The position numbers were made by a program, and so were the translations under genes. The notes beneath the pieces are model-generated. The model was not told where the DNA came from. It made no database searches and saw only the letters and a list, made by a program, of their open reading frames with translations. Below, piece after piece: positions 22,840-32,864 of a DNA stretch of 64,000 nt (the stretch's first letter is position 1; each line of letters begins with the position of its first letter). The stretch is from Coix lacryma-jobi var. lacryma-jobi (lineage: Eukaryota > Streptophyta > Magnoliopsida > Poales > Poaceae), in assembly GCA_009763385.1 (NCBI GenBank), contig CM019831.1:83239845-83303844 (forward strand), in the 5' to 3' direction.

Positions 22840-23448
22840 ATGGCTCGCATCAAGCTGAACGCCCGCAAGTCGACTGGACCGAACGGTGTGCCGCGTCACC
22901 AGCTGGCGCCACGCACCGGAGAAGAGACTGGAGAATCCTCCAATGGTCGTCGTTTTCCCCGCCGCACCCGCAAGAACCTGAAGGAGGAAATCAAGAATCT
23001 GAAGGCTGAGATAGAGAACATGGAGCATGACTTCTACCTTTCCCGCCTGGAGTTCTACGAGGCACGAGCCGCTCTTGAGGAAGCTAACCAGAATGTGGTT
23101 CGCGCTATCCAGCAGCGTGATGCAACATGGATCCGAGAGGATGTCACAAGAGCCCAGCTCCATGGACTGCAGCAGTACACCGCCCAGATCGAGCAGTTCA
23201 ATGATATGCTTCATGAGGAAGTACACCAGCTGCACAACCAGCTTCACCCCGTGATTCCACCAGTTGTTGAGGACCCCGAAGACGGAGTCGTGGAGGAACC
23301 TGAAGTGGAACACGAGCCCGATCAGAATGAGGAAGTGGAACCTGCTGAAGATGTCCACGTTGAAGATGAAGATGAGGAGGAAGAGCCTGAGCTTATCATC
23401 GAGGATGATGATGACGACGAAGAGTTGATCTTCATCGATGACGACTAG
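22840..23448 (+). CDS. First ORF of element D: H3-tail-like N-terminus, coiled coil, acidic C-terminus (202 aa)
   Basis: ATG at 22840, TAG at 23446-23448, fully open. Residues 1-13 (MARIKLNARKSTG) match the histone H3 tail at 10 of 13 positions, and VPRHQLA (17-23) resembles H3 APRKQLA. Residues about 50-75 are basic (RRFPRRTRKNLKEEIKNLK). Residues 60-150 form a coiled coil ending in LHEEVHQLHNQL, shared with element E. The last 50 residues are strongly acidic, with DEDEEEE and DDDDDEE runs. It lacks the roughly 130-residue middle domain seen in E's first ORF. No histone fold is present, so it is not a histone. The role is unknown; see findings for the mimicry idea. Confidence 0.85.
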   Translation: MARIKLNARKSTGPNGVPRHQLAPRTGEETGESSNGRRFPRRTRKNLKEEIKNLKAEIENMEHDFYLSRLEFYEARAALEEANQNVVRAIQQRDATWIREDVTRAQLHGLQQYTAQIEQFNDMLHEEVHQLHNQLHPVIPPVVEDPEDGVVEEPEVEHEPDQNEEVEPAEDVHVEDEDEEEEPELIIEDDDDDEELIFIDDD

Positions 23449-23630
23449 ACTCCTTGTGTCTGTACCATCTGCTTACCTAAAACCTTAGTCTAGGTTTGGG
23501 GGCGTTAGTCTGTCTGTTGCCAAGTCTGGCATGTATCTTTCTTTTCGCATCTTTTCCCTTTATCGGTCTGTATCATCTGTCAGTCACCTTATCAAGTCAT
23601 CAGCCTTTGTATCAGAAGAAGCTATCAGTT
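23449..23630 (+). other. Junction where gag is missing in element D
   Basis: In E the space between the first ORF and the protease holds a gap plus a gag of about 1.05 kb. In D fewer than 200 bp separate the first ORF's stop from the protease motif VLFDSGASHSF, with no capsid-like or zinc-knuckle codons. The break lies somewhere between about 23500 and 23630. Confidence 0.75.
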
Positions 23631-26600
23631 GTGTTGTTTGATTCTGGTGCGTCGCATTCTTTCATCAGTCGTACCTTCGTCTCTAAGCATGACATATCAA
23701 TTGAGGAGTTGAAAGAAAGTTTTTGCATTTTATCGCCTGGAGGGCGTATAAACACCAAAGAGGTGGTTCGCAGTATACCAGTGATGTTGGGAAATCATGC
23801 GTTCCCTACCACCATGATAGTGTTGAAAGATCAGGAGATAGATGTCATTTTAGGCATGAATTGGATGTGCCAGTATAAGGCCATGCTTGACATTCTGAGT
23901 AGAGTTGTGAGAGTGGATGTTCCTAACAGTACCTCGAAACTCCTTCTCCAACTTCCTATGCCTTCAAAACCAGCCACTACACAGCTAAATGCTACCTATG
24001 ATCACGGGATTCGAGACATCCTTGTAGTTTGTGAATTCCCTGATGTTTTTCCTGAGGATTTACCGGGTCTACCTCCTGACCGTGACGTTGAGTTTGCCAT
24101 AGAGCTAAAGCCCGGGACTGCTCCTATATCCCGTAGAGCTTATCGGATGCCTCCCAGAGAGTTGGCAGAGCTGAAGATCCAATTGCAAGAGCTATTGGAT
24201 AAGGGTCTCATTCGCCCAAGTTCATCTCCTTGGGGCTGTCCTGCTATCTTTGTGAAGAAGAAGGACAAAAGCCTTCGTCTGTGCGTTGACTATCGCCCGC
24301 TCAATGAGGTCACCATCAAGAATAAATATCCCTTGCCTCGCATTGACCTTCTTTTTGACCAGTTATCTGGAGCCAGAGTGTTCTCCAAAATTGATCTCAG
24401 ATCTGGCTATCACCAAATAAAAATCCGTCCAGAAGACATTCCTAAAACAGCTTTCACCACCAGATACGGCCTATATGAGTACTTGGTCATGTCCTTTGGC
24501 TTGACCAATGCCCCCGCTCATTTCATGTATCTCATGAACTCTGTGTTCATGCCAGAGCTCGATAAATTTGTAGTCGTGTTCATTGACGACATCCTTGTCT
24601 ATTCAAGAACTCCTGAAGATCACGCCAAGCATCTTCGAATCGTTCTCTCTCGTCTCAGAGATCACCAGCTGTATGCCAAGTTCAGTAAATGCGAATTCTG
24701 GCTAGATCGAATTCAATTCCTTGGTCACGTCCTGTCCGCCGAAGGTGTGTCAGTTGACCCCGGAAAAGTGGCAGATATCTTGGATTGGAAGCCACCTACC
24801 ACTGTCCGCGAAGTTCGCAGCTTCATGGGAATGGCTGGATACTATCGCCGTTTCATCCCAGATTTCTCCAGAGTCGCCAAGCCTATCACAGAGTTGTTGA
24901 AGAATTCCGTGGATTTCGTTTGGTCACCAGCCTGTGAGCAAGCCTTTCAAGCCCTGAAGAAACTGCTAACTACATCACCAGTCCTAGCTCAACCAGATAT
25001 CGAGAAACCCTTCGATGTGTACTGTGATGCATCTGGTACTGGTTTGGGCTGTGTTTTGATGCAAGAAGGACGAGTAATTGCTTATGCCTCACGACAGCTT
25101 AAGCGACATGAGGAAAACTACCCAACCCATGATCTTGAGCTAGCAGCAGTCGTGCATGCCTTGAAGATTTGGCGTCACTATCTGTTAGGCAGCACCTGCA
25201 ATATGTATACGGATCACAAGAGCCTAAAGTATATCTTCACTCAAGAAGAATTGAATATGAGGCAGAGAAGATGGCTTGAGTTGATTAAAGATTATGATCT
25301 CGAAGTACATTACCATCCTGGTAAGGCAAATGTAGTTGCCGATGCCCTCAGTCGCAAGTCATACTGCAACTGTCTGACGACGAAGCCCTATGATCTTTCC
25401 TTGTGCCATGAACTTGAAAGGATGGGTATCGAAATGATCTCGCAAGGAAGCTTGAACAATGTCAGCATAGAAACATCCATCAAGGATCAAGTCATTGCTG
25501 CTCAAAAGGATAACCCTGGAATCAAGCACATCATCGAAAAGGTCCAGACCGGAAAGGCTGATTGCTTCAGGATCGATGATGTAGGAGTTGTTTGGTTCAA
25601 GAACCGTCTAGTAGTTCCCAAGGTGCCCGAATTGAGACAGTTAATCCTTGATGAAGCACACTTGACCAGATTCTCTATTCACCCCGGCAGCAACAAGATG
25701 TACCAAGACTTAAAGCAGAGATTCTGGTGGACTAAAATGAAGATTGAGATTGCCCGGTATGTCGCTCAGTGTGATACCTGCCAAAGAGTCAAGGCAGTAC
25801 ACATGAAGCCTGGAGGAGAATTGCAACCTTTGTCGGTACCCGCTTGGAAATGGGACAACATTAGTATGGATTTTGTCAATGGACTACCCAAGACCCAGAA
25901 AGGTTTTGATTCCATTTGGGTAATCGTAGACCGACTCACCAAACAAGCTCACTTCCTGCCAGTGAAGACCAGTTACACCGTCCCCACGTATGCCACTTTG
26001 TACAAGAACCACATAGTGAAACTTCATGGCATACCCAAGACCATTGTCTCTGACCGTGGTACCCAGTTTGTCGCTAAGTTTTGGAAAGCGTTCCATACCT
26101 CGCTTGGAACCAAGCTCTTACATAGCACAGCTTATCATCCTCAAACTGATGGACAAACGGAGCGAGTCAACCAAGTGCTGGAGGACATGTTGAGAGCCTG
26201 TGTTCTCACCTTCGCAGATACTTGGGATGACTGTTTGCCTTTGGCAGAGTTCTCTTATAATAACAGTTACCAAGAGAGCATCAAAATGGCACCCTTTGAA
26301 GCACTGTACGGCCGTCGTTGTCGTACACCCCTCAGTTGGTCTGAGCCCGGAGAAAGAGAATTCTTTGGAGTTGACCTGGTCAAAGATATGGAAGAGAAAG
26401 TCAAGCAGATACAGGAGAATATGAAGATTTCCCAATCTCGACAGAAAAGTTACGCTGACAAGAGACGTCGATCTCTGAAGTTTCAAGTTGGAGATTATGT
26501 ATATCTCAAGGTCTCACCAACCAAAGGAGTCACTCGTTTTGGAGTCAAAGGAAAGTTAGCACCCCGCTACATTGGTCCGTTTGAGATTTTGGAATGTTGT

Positions 26601-26918
26601 GGCAAGGTAGCTTACAAGCTGAAGTTGCCCGATCATCTCTCCGCTGTCCACAATGTTTTCCATGTCTCCCAACTCAAGAAGTGTCTCAGAGTACCAGAAC
26701 ATGTCGTGGAAGTTGAAGGTGTCGAGCTAGAGCCTGATCTATCCTACTCGGAATATCCAGTTCGCGTGTTGGACCACAAGGATCGTGTTACCCGAAGAAC
26801 CACCACAAGATGGTACAAAATCCAGTGGAACCAGCACTCTGAAGAAGAAGCTACTTGGGAATCCGAAGACTTCTTAGCAAAGAACTACCCTGACTTTCTC
26901 GAATCTCTGTCTATGTAA
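23496..26918 (+). CDS. Element D pol: protease, RT, RNase H, integrase, chromodomain (1140 codons open)
   Basis: The frame is open from about 23496 to the TAA at 26916-26918, but it has no ATG before the protease. As it stands it may not be translated normally. In order: protease loop FDSGAS (about residues 48-53); RT (about 200-420) with FIDD near residue 363; RNase H (about 505-620, YCDASGTGLG, TDHKSLKYIF); integrase zinc finger H-H-C-C (about 725-770, CDTCQRVK); catalytic core with Asp in SMDFVNGLP (about 790), Asp in VSDRGTQF (about 850) and Glu in QTERVNQ (about 888); chromodomain (about 1087-1137, YPVRVLDHK ... ATWESEDFL). All catalytic residues are present. It would copy and integrate the element, and the chromodomain would direct it to modified histones. 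Confidence 0.95.
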   Translation: MGALVCLLPSLACIFLFASFPFIGLYHLSVTLSSHQPLYQKKLSVVLFDSGASHSFISRTFVSKHDISIEELKESFCILSPGGRINTKEVVRSIPVMLGNHAFPTTMIVLKDQEIDVILGMNWMCQYKAMLDILSRVVRVDVPNSTSKLLLQLPMPSKPATTQLNATYDHGIRDILVVCEFPDVFPEDLPGLPPDRDVEFAIELKPGTAPISRRAYRMPPRELAELKIQLQELLDKGLIRPSSSPWGCPAIFVKKKDKSLRLCVDYRPLNEVTIKNKYPLPRIDLLFDQLSGARVFSKIDLRSGYHQIKIRPEDIPKTAFTTRYGLYEYLVMSFGLTNAPAHFMYLMNSVFMPELDKFVVVFIDDILVYSRTPEDHAKHLRIVLSRLRDHQLYAKFSKCEFWLDRIQFLGHVLSAEGVSVDPGKVADILDWKPPTTVREVRSFMGMAGYYRRFIPDFSRVAKPITELLKNSVDFVWSPACEQAFQALKKLLTTSPVLAQPDIEKPFDVYCDASGTGLGCVLMQEGRVIAYASRQLKRHEENYPTHDLELAAVVHALKIWRHYLLGSTCNMYTDHKSLKYIFTQEELNMRQRRWLELIKDYDLEVHYHPGKANVVADALSRKSYCNCLTTKPYDLSLCHELERMGIEMISQGSLNNVSIETSIKDQVIAAQKDNPGIKHIIEKVQTGKADCFRIDDVGVVWFKNRLVVPKVPELRQLILDEAHLTRFSIHPGSNKMYQDLKQRFWWTKMKIEIARYVAQCDTCQRVKAVHMKPGGELQPLSVPAWKWDNISMDFVNGLPKTQKGFDSIWVIVDRLTKQAHFLPVKTSYTVPTYATLYKNHIVKLHGIPKTIVSDRGTQFVAKFWKAFHTSLGTKLLHSTAYHPQTDGQTERVNQVLEDMLRACVLTFADTWDDCLPLAEFSYNNSYQESIKMAPFEALYGRRCRTPLSWSEPGEREFFGVDLVKDMEEKVKQIQENMKISQSRQKSYADKRRRSLKFQVGDYVYLKVSPTKGVTRFGVKGKLAPRYIGPFEILECCGKVAYKLKLPDHLSAVHNVFHVSQLKKCLRVPEHVVEVEGVELEPDLSYSEYPVRVLDHKDRVTRRTTTRWYKIQWNQHSEEEATWESEDFLAKNYPDFLESLSM

Positions 26919-26980
26919 AGTTTTGCCTTTATCCCTTCTTTGTCCTTTCGTAAGACGCAGAATCTCGGGGCGAGATTTCT

Positions 26981-26995
26981 TTTAGGGGGGAAGGC
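26981..26995 (+). promoter_or_regulatory. Polypurine tract of element D
   Basis: A purine-rich run (TTTTAGGGGGGAAGGC) ends directly before the 3' LTR at 26996. It would prime plus-strand DNA synthesis. Confidence 0.85.
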
Positions 26996-29900
26996 TGTAA
27001 CACCTCTGGTGTTTAGCATGTAATTAACTTGACATATCATCATTATCATCTTTAAGCATCTTGATCATGATTTCATGTGTATGCATTTTGCTAAGTGTAT
27101 CATTTTATGTGAAGTACCTCTATTGCAAAAACCCTAATTAGCCCACTTCTCTCTACAAGGGCAAAATGGTAATTTCATCTCTGTGACTAGTTTTGTGTAA
27201 TTCTTGTTCCTTTGGTGTCTTGAAGTGTTGTTGTGTTGGCCAAGGTTCAAAAATCAAAATCAGATTTCAAATCCCTTTTGCAAAACCCTGATTTCCAAAC
27301 CCTGGATTTTACCCCTCTCTTTGTAATTCATAAATTATTCGGAATTTGAGGTTGGTCCAAAAAGCAAAGTTGTAGATCTGTTGAAGAGAAACAACTTTGG
27401 TATTTACAACTTTTCAAGTTGCAGTATAAAATTTTGAGTTATTTCAAATTCATTCAAACCCCAACTTTTGTTCCCTTTTCAGTTTTCAAAATTTATTCAA
27501 AAACTATTGAGTTTCAGGAAAAGTGTATAATAGCAAAGTTGTAGGTTTTGATAAAAGGAACAACTTTCATATTTGCAGATTTTCAAGTTTCAGTTTAAAA
27601 TTCAAAGTAATTTTGAATTGATTCAAATCTCAAAAGTGTCCCCTTTTCTGATTTCAAATATAGTTCAAAAACTGTTTCGATTTTGAAAATGTTCTTATTG
27701 ACAAAGTTGTAGATCTCATTTTTCTGAACAACTTTGATGTTTTGAGTTTTTGTTGCCCAGTTCAAATTTTGGGAGTAATTCGCAAAATACAAAATCTGCT
27801 CAAAGTCAAAAGCTAGGGCATAGCCCTGTTCCTCTTCTCCGGTGAGCCCAGGGGGGGCCCGGCCACCTCCCTCGTCGGATTCGCATGCCGCCGCGTGTCC
27901 GAAGCTTCTTCGCCCAAACCAACCCCACGCCGATGCTCAGTTCATCATTCCGCACGCGTCTGTGCACGAGTTGACCCCGCGCACCCGTCCCCCACCCCGC
28001 AGCGCCTCGCCGCCGCGTGTTCGCCGCCGGCGAACACAACGCCCGGGCCCTGCGTGCGAAACCGCTGACCCTCGGTCTCGCAATCGATTGCGCACGCGCT
28101 GAGCAGCCTTATCCTCGCCAGAGCACGCTCCGCCAGCCTCTCGCCGCGGCTATAAAAGGCCCGACGATGTCGCCGGAGTAGAACTCACCTCCGCCACCGT
28201 CGCCAGCACAAGCCAGAGCCTCCGCTCTTCTCCCAGCTAGCTCGAAAGCTCCGCCAAGTTCTCGTGAAGCTTTCCCACCCCTCAATTTCATCTCTACTGC
28301 TCCCCTTCGCCCGGCGTAGCTCGCCGTTGTCATCTCCGGCGAGAATCCCGTCGAGGTCGGGACCGTGAAATACTCCCTCTCCGGCCTTGATCATCCTCCA
28401 CTGACCCCCGCATCACCTTCCTTACTCCCTTGCGACTCTAACCACGCCCCTGTGGCCTTGTTTGGTGCTCAGGCTCGTCGGAGCGCCGGACGCCGCCGCG
28501 AGTCTCCGCCGGTCATCGTCGACCACCTCCCTCCGTTCATCCCCTCGCCTCGCCGAGCCCCCGTATCGACTCACGGTGAGCTCCTGATGCCGTCCCTACC
28601 CTCGGTTTCGCCGCAGAGCTCCTGCCGTGGCCGGCGCAGCAGCGCCGCCGTCGTCGGTGGTCGCCGGCGGACGGAGGAGAAGAATAGTGTCGTTTTTCTT
28701 TTTCTTCAAACATGTGAATAGTGTTCAGATTTCATCTTTTGTGTGATTTTCTGTGTTGATCCAAAAATTCTGAAATTTTGATGGTAGACTCTGTACACCT
28801 TGAAGTATTTTATAAAAATATAAAACTTGACTTTTCTGCAAAAATTTGAAAATGAAAAATCTCCCTTTTAATTAATAAATGATGGTTTTGGATTTTTAGA
28901 AAAAGATTTATAACTCCAAAAATTATGAGATCACTTTTTGTGAGCTAGTTATGCCATGACAAGTTCCTGGTGAAATTTTGAAGTCTTTTGAAACAAGTTG
29001 ATTTTTGGGCATTTATTTTAATTCCTAAATAGTGCCTTTTGTTAATTAATGCCTAGATTTAATTGAGCACCTTAATGACCTCCAAAAATTATGAAATTTG
29101 TTTTGCCATCTGTTTATGCCTTAATGAACTTATGTGATTAATTTGGTAATTTTTGGAGCAACTTCATAAAATGACCTTTTAAATAAAATAAGAAAAATAG
29201 AAAAGATGGATTAGGGTTGGTAATAAGTGTTTAATGATGTGATCTTTGGATTGATTGATGTTCATAGACCCCTACCCTTTGGTCTATGATGTTTGTGATG
29301 ATATGTTTGGTTAATACTTAGGATAATTATAATAAGGCCTAACATCAATAATGCTTAAGAAAGAAATGGTTACCTTTTATGCTCAACCTAGGTTTCGATT
29401 ATGCCTTGCCTAAGAGTAATCTAGATTCAGTGGAATTGTCTTGCACCATAAGTCCATATCATCATTCTCATGAGCATTCATCATTGCATCCGTATAGTTG
29501 ACGAAGAAGGTACCAGAGTCGAGGCCGCTGTTGACGAACCAACTCCCGAGGCGACCCCGAGCTCCAACACCTATACCTACCCCGAGTCTGCTCTCTTTGC
29601 CATCCAAGGCAAGCCCCGGTGCATTTAACCCTTTCCTTGAATTTATAAAATGATTTCCTTAAATGCTTTTGAGTTAAATTATTGCATTAGGTTTATAGGA
29701 GTTGTGTGCTATCCTAATTGATGCACTATCCACCTTGACCACTGATACACCTGATACCTGCTTTTCAAAAGTATTTGAAAAATGCTTAGCAATGCTTATT
29801 GAATTAGACTTGCAATAAAATGTCATTTTCAAAAGTGTGATCACTTAAGAATCTTTATGGGAATTTGGCTTTACTTCCCGTTCGATGGCTGCTTGCCTAG

Positions 29901-31125
29901 CTAGCATGTGGTCATTGTCGAGAAGAGGTTGTCCGCGCGTACGGTGCCGTCATGTTGTAGTCCGGGACTCAACAGTTGACACCGACCGGGACAGGGTTGA
30001 AAAACTGACAGGACTATTACGCTTGGGTGAGATATAACCAAGGTGTAGTTCTGGCTGGAAAATTAGGGACCATCCGTATGGGGGCCTGCTGGTCAAGACT
30101 TGTAACTATTCACATACTACGGGAAGCTCTGGCTCCGAGGAATCCTTTATTGGACCGACAACCGCGCACTGGGAGTGGAGAGATGGCGGAAGTAGCATGT
30201 ACCCACGTGTCAGGACCTGTACTCTTGGGTTAGAGTCCCGAGGTACTTGTCGCTGGCGGAAAATTGGAGTGGTGTACTGTACTTCCGGGTGGCGTAGGAC
30301 CGGGCCCAATCTTGGAGGAATCGTGGTAGACGAGTTGGCATATGCAAGCTTGGGTGCTACATATGCAGTGTGGATAGGGATCCTCAGCTGAGTATTATTT
30401 ATCCGGATTAACGTTGCTCCTCGGTTATGGAGACTTGGTCCACTGACTGTCAACGGAGAGTGGTTCTCAACTAGGAATGTTTTGAAATGTAAAATGAATC
30501 ATGAATGATGAAGAATTGAGAAATACTGAATCTTTCAAAAATAAAATAAGGTTTACAAAAATGCTTTTCTGCAAAATACTTGATCTTGCTTAAGCCTTAC
30601 CTTGACTACCCTAAGCCTCTCATTCCTGAGTCTTCTCCCTTTTTCTTTAGTCGGGTAAGTCTTGTTGAGTACCCCAGTACTCAGGGTTTGTTACCCATGT
30701 TGCAGGTATGCCTGAGACCCCGATGTGTCTCGCACCATGTTGCGTGACCTTCGTCCAGGAAGAGGCCGATGAGGCCGATGAGTAAATGTGCACCCTCGGG
30801 CTGGGTGTTACATGTATCTTTATGTTAATGTTCCCGCTACGTTGTCTACTTTGAAATTCCCGAACAATGGTTCGTAATAATCGTACTCCTTACCTCATTT
30901 GAAACCTCGGTTTGTAAAACTATTGTTATTTAAGTCTTCCGCTCTTTATTCCGATGTTATTTGTAAAAGTATGCAATGCTGTAACCGAATTGTGAGATGA
31001 TCCTGCGGACATTGGGCACTGATGTAGCCCGGTGGCGAACAGGTCTTAATCACATGGAACATGGGTTCGGCTGTCAGAGGTTGACAGGGACACGTGGGCC
31101 ATGGGATTAGGGTCGTTCCGTCACA
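26996..31125 (+). repeat. Element D 3' LTR (4130 bp)
   Basis: It is nearly identical to 18385-22515 and ends TCACA at 31125, followed by the ATCTC duplication. The TATA box is at 28151-28158. The ORFs inside mirror those in the 5' LTR at an offset of about 8611 bp. Confidence 0.97.
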
Positions 31126-31130
31126 ATCTC

Positions 31131-32820
31131 CATATTCCATTTTTCCCAGAAACTACTCATCTACACAAACCTAACAAAATTGGAATCACATTTTTCTGAG
31201 GTACACAGAATTAGTTATGCATTTTCAAAGTTAACAGCAATTTCCTAAATTAATTTAAACCACATATAAAAGTATCACAAAATGTGCACTTAACATTTTT
31301 CACAGGTAGATTTATTCATTCTTAACACAACAAAATTTGTTCCACATCATTTGGACTTAAAATGAGCCTTGCAAAAAAATTTGAAGCCTTTAAACCATTT
31401 CTGCAAAAACTGATTTAAAAGAAAACCGACCTAAAACGCTACGGACACCCCACTACAAGCACCAGCAGACACAGGACAAAACACTAAACAGACCCGGCTA
31501 TCCCGAGCGCTAGCGTACCCAGATCGTTCCCTTCTCCCTTCCACACACTGCCAGCGGGCCCCGCGAGTCAGGCGACCCCACGTCACCCGGTCAACGGGCC
31601 CATGCGTCAGAAGCAGACCCTAAGCAACCTACCAGGCCATCAATCGAGGCGTGCCGACCTCGGCATTGCCCGGCGCCACGCACGGCGGCGGTCCGCGGCG
31701 GACAAAGCCGTGGCATGGCTCGGTTCCGGTCGAAATGCGGCGAGAGAAAGGTCTCCATCTAACCCTAAGCAACTACGGAGGTAGAGGTGGTAAGAACGGG
31801 GCTCTGTTGGAGGTGGTTTGGCCCGAGACGACCGGACCACGTGAAGGTCATGGCGGCGGCCATGGCGAGAACCCGAGGCTAGGATTCGGCGTTCCGCCGG
31901 CTAGAGAGGAGAAGATAGGAAACCAACCCTAGCTGGATAGAGAGCAGGTTAGGGCGGAGAGGTTGGCGAAAGGAATCGAGCGGCGGTGCGTTGAGCGGTG
32001 AGCAATCGCTCGCCGGAGTTCCGTGGGCGGCGGTGGCGCTATGAACTGGAGGAGATGGAGTGGAGGGAGGCGAGCGCGTGAGTGAGTGAGCTCCTGGCTG
32101 CGAGCGTGAGTGGGAGAGGAGGCAAAGCCGATGCATTGCGTGGATGCAATGTACCTGGCCACTTCCCATCGGGTCGTCCCGACCGGGCGCGGCGGCGACC
32201 AGGCATCAGCGGCCACGCGGCGACGGCGCAGAGAGGGGACAAAGTGAGGTGTTGGTTCGGCGGAAACCACGAGCGGCGGCGCGCGGCGGTTTAGGCGGTC
32301 TCGCGCGGCTGCGGCGGTTTTCGCAGGTGTACGGCGCACGGGCGAGCGGCGGGCGCGCGGTGGAGAAGAAGGAGGGGCTGACAGGTGGGGTCCACAGGGT
32401 TTAAATAAAAGAGGTTTTGTTCAAAACTTTGCTGCTCCAAAACTCCCAAACTAAGCTAAATTAGAAAAAGGTCCTAAAAGCAAAGTTGTTTAGAATTTTG
32501 CAAGGAACAATTCATTTTAAGGCTCAAGTCCAAATTCTGCTTAGGAAAATAATTTTACTCCTAACCTATTTTTCTAATTCAAGAAATAACATTTAAAAGA
32601 CCTTTTCTGAAAAAGTGTTTTTAAGCAAAGTTGTTCCTTTCAACAAGATCTACAACTTTAGTATAAGGCACTTGGTCAGAAATAGGAAACAAAACATAGT
32701 TATACTAGGAGCTAAACAAAGACTTAAACAACACACACAAATGCACATGAAAGGATGACATGCATGCTTATGCTATGTCAAGTTATGCATTTAGGGTTGC
32801 TTAACACCTAGGGTGTTACA
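31131..32820 (-). repeat. Element E 3' LTR, proximal part (right of nested D)
   Basis: It continues the E LTR alignment from CATATTCC onward and ends CTAGGGTGTTACA at 32820. Compared with the intact LTR (39383-43582) it lacks about 235 bp present there at 42156-42390, and it carries many scattered substitutions. The GC-rich block at 31540-32400 produces several overlapping ORFs on both strands that are not genes. Confidence 0.95.
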
Positions 32821-32838
32821 GCCCTCCCCTCCTTAAAG
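32821..32838 (-). promoter_or_regulatory. Polypurine tract of element E
   Basis: On the minus strand CTTTAAGGAGGGGAGGGC ends directly at the start of the 3' LTR (TGTAACACC). The preceding ATCTCGGGACGAGAT resembles D's CTCGGGGCGAGAT before its tract. Confidence 0.85.
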
Positions 32839-32864
32839 AAATCTCGTCCCGAGATTTGAATTAC

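Larger units (their letters stand above)
18385..31125 (+). mobile_element. Element D: young Tekay/Del-type Ty3 chromovirus lacking gag
   Basis: Full-length insertion of 12.7 kb: 5' LTR 18385-22515, PBS 22519-22530, first ORF 22840-23448, pol 23496-26918, PPT about 26981-26995, 3' LTR 26996-31125, TSD ATCTC. The integrase ends in a chromodomain, which with the long LTRs places it in the Tekay/Del chromovirus group. The LTRs are nearly identical. Compared with E, the whole gag gene between the first ORF and the protease is missing. Confidence 0.97.

Noticed and set aside
22840..23448. A true histone H3 gene or pseudogene
   Set aside because: Only the N-terminal tail matches; there is no histone fold, and the rest is a coiled coil with an acidic tail inside a retrotransposon.
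31600..32404. Overlapping ORFs on both strands, with counterparts at 42370-43168
   Set aside because: They are in the GC-rich cores of the E LTRs; the two LTRs disagree by indels, so no frame is conserved.
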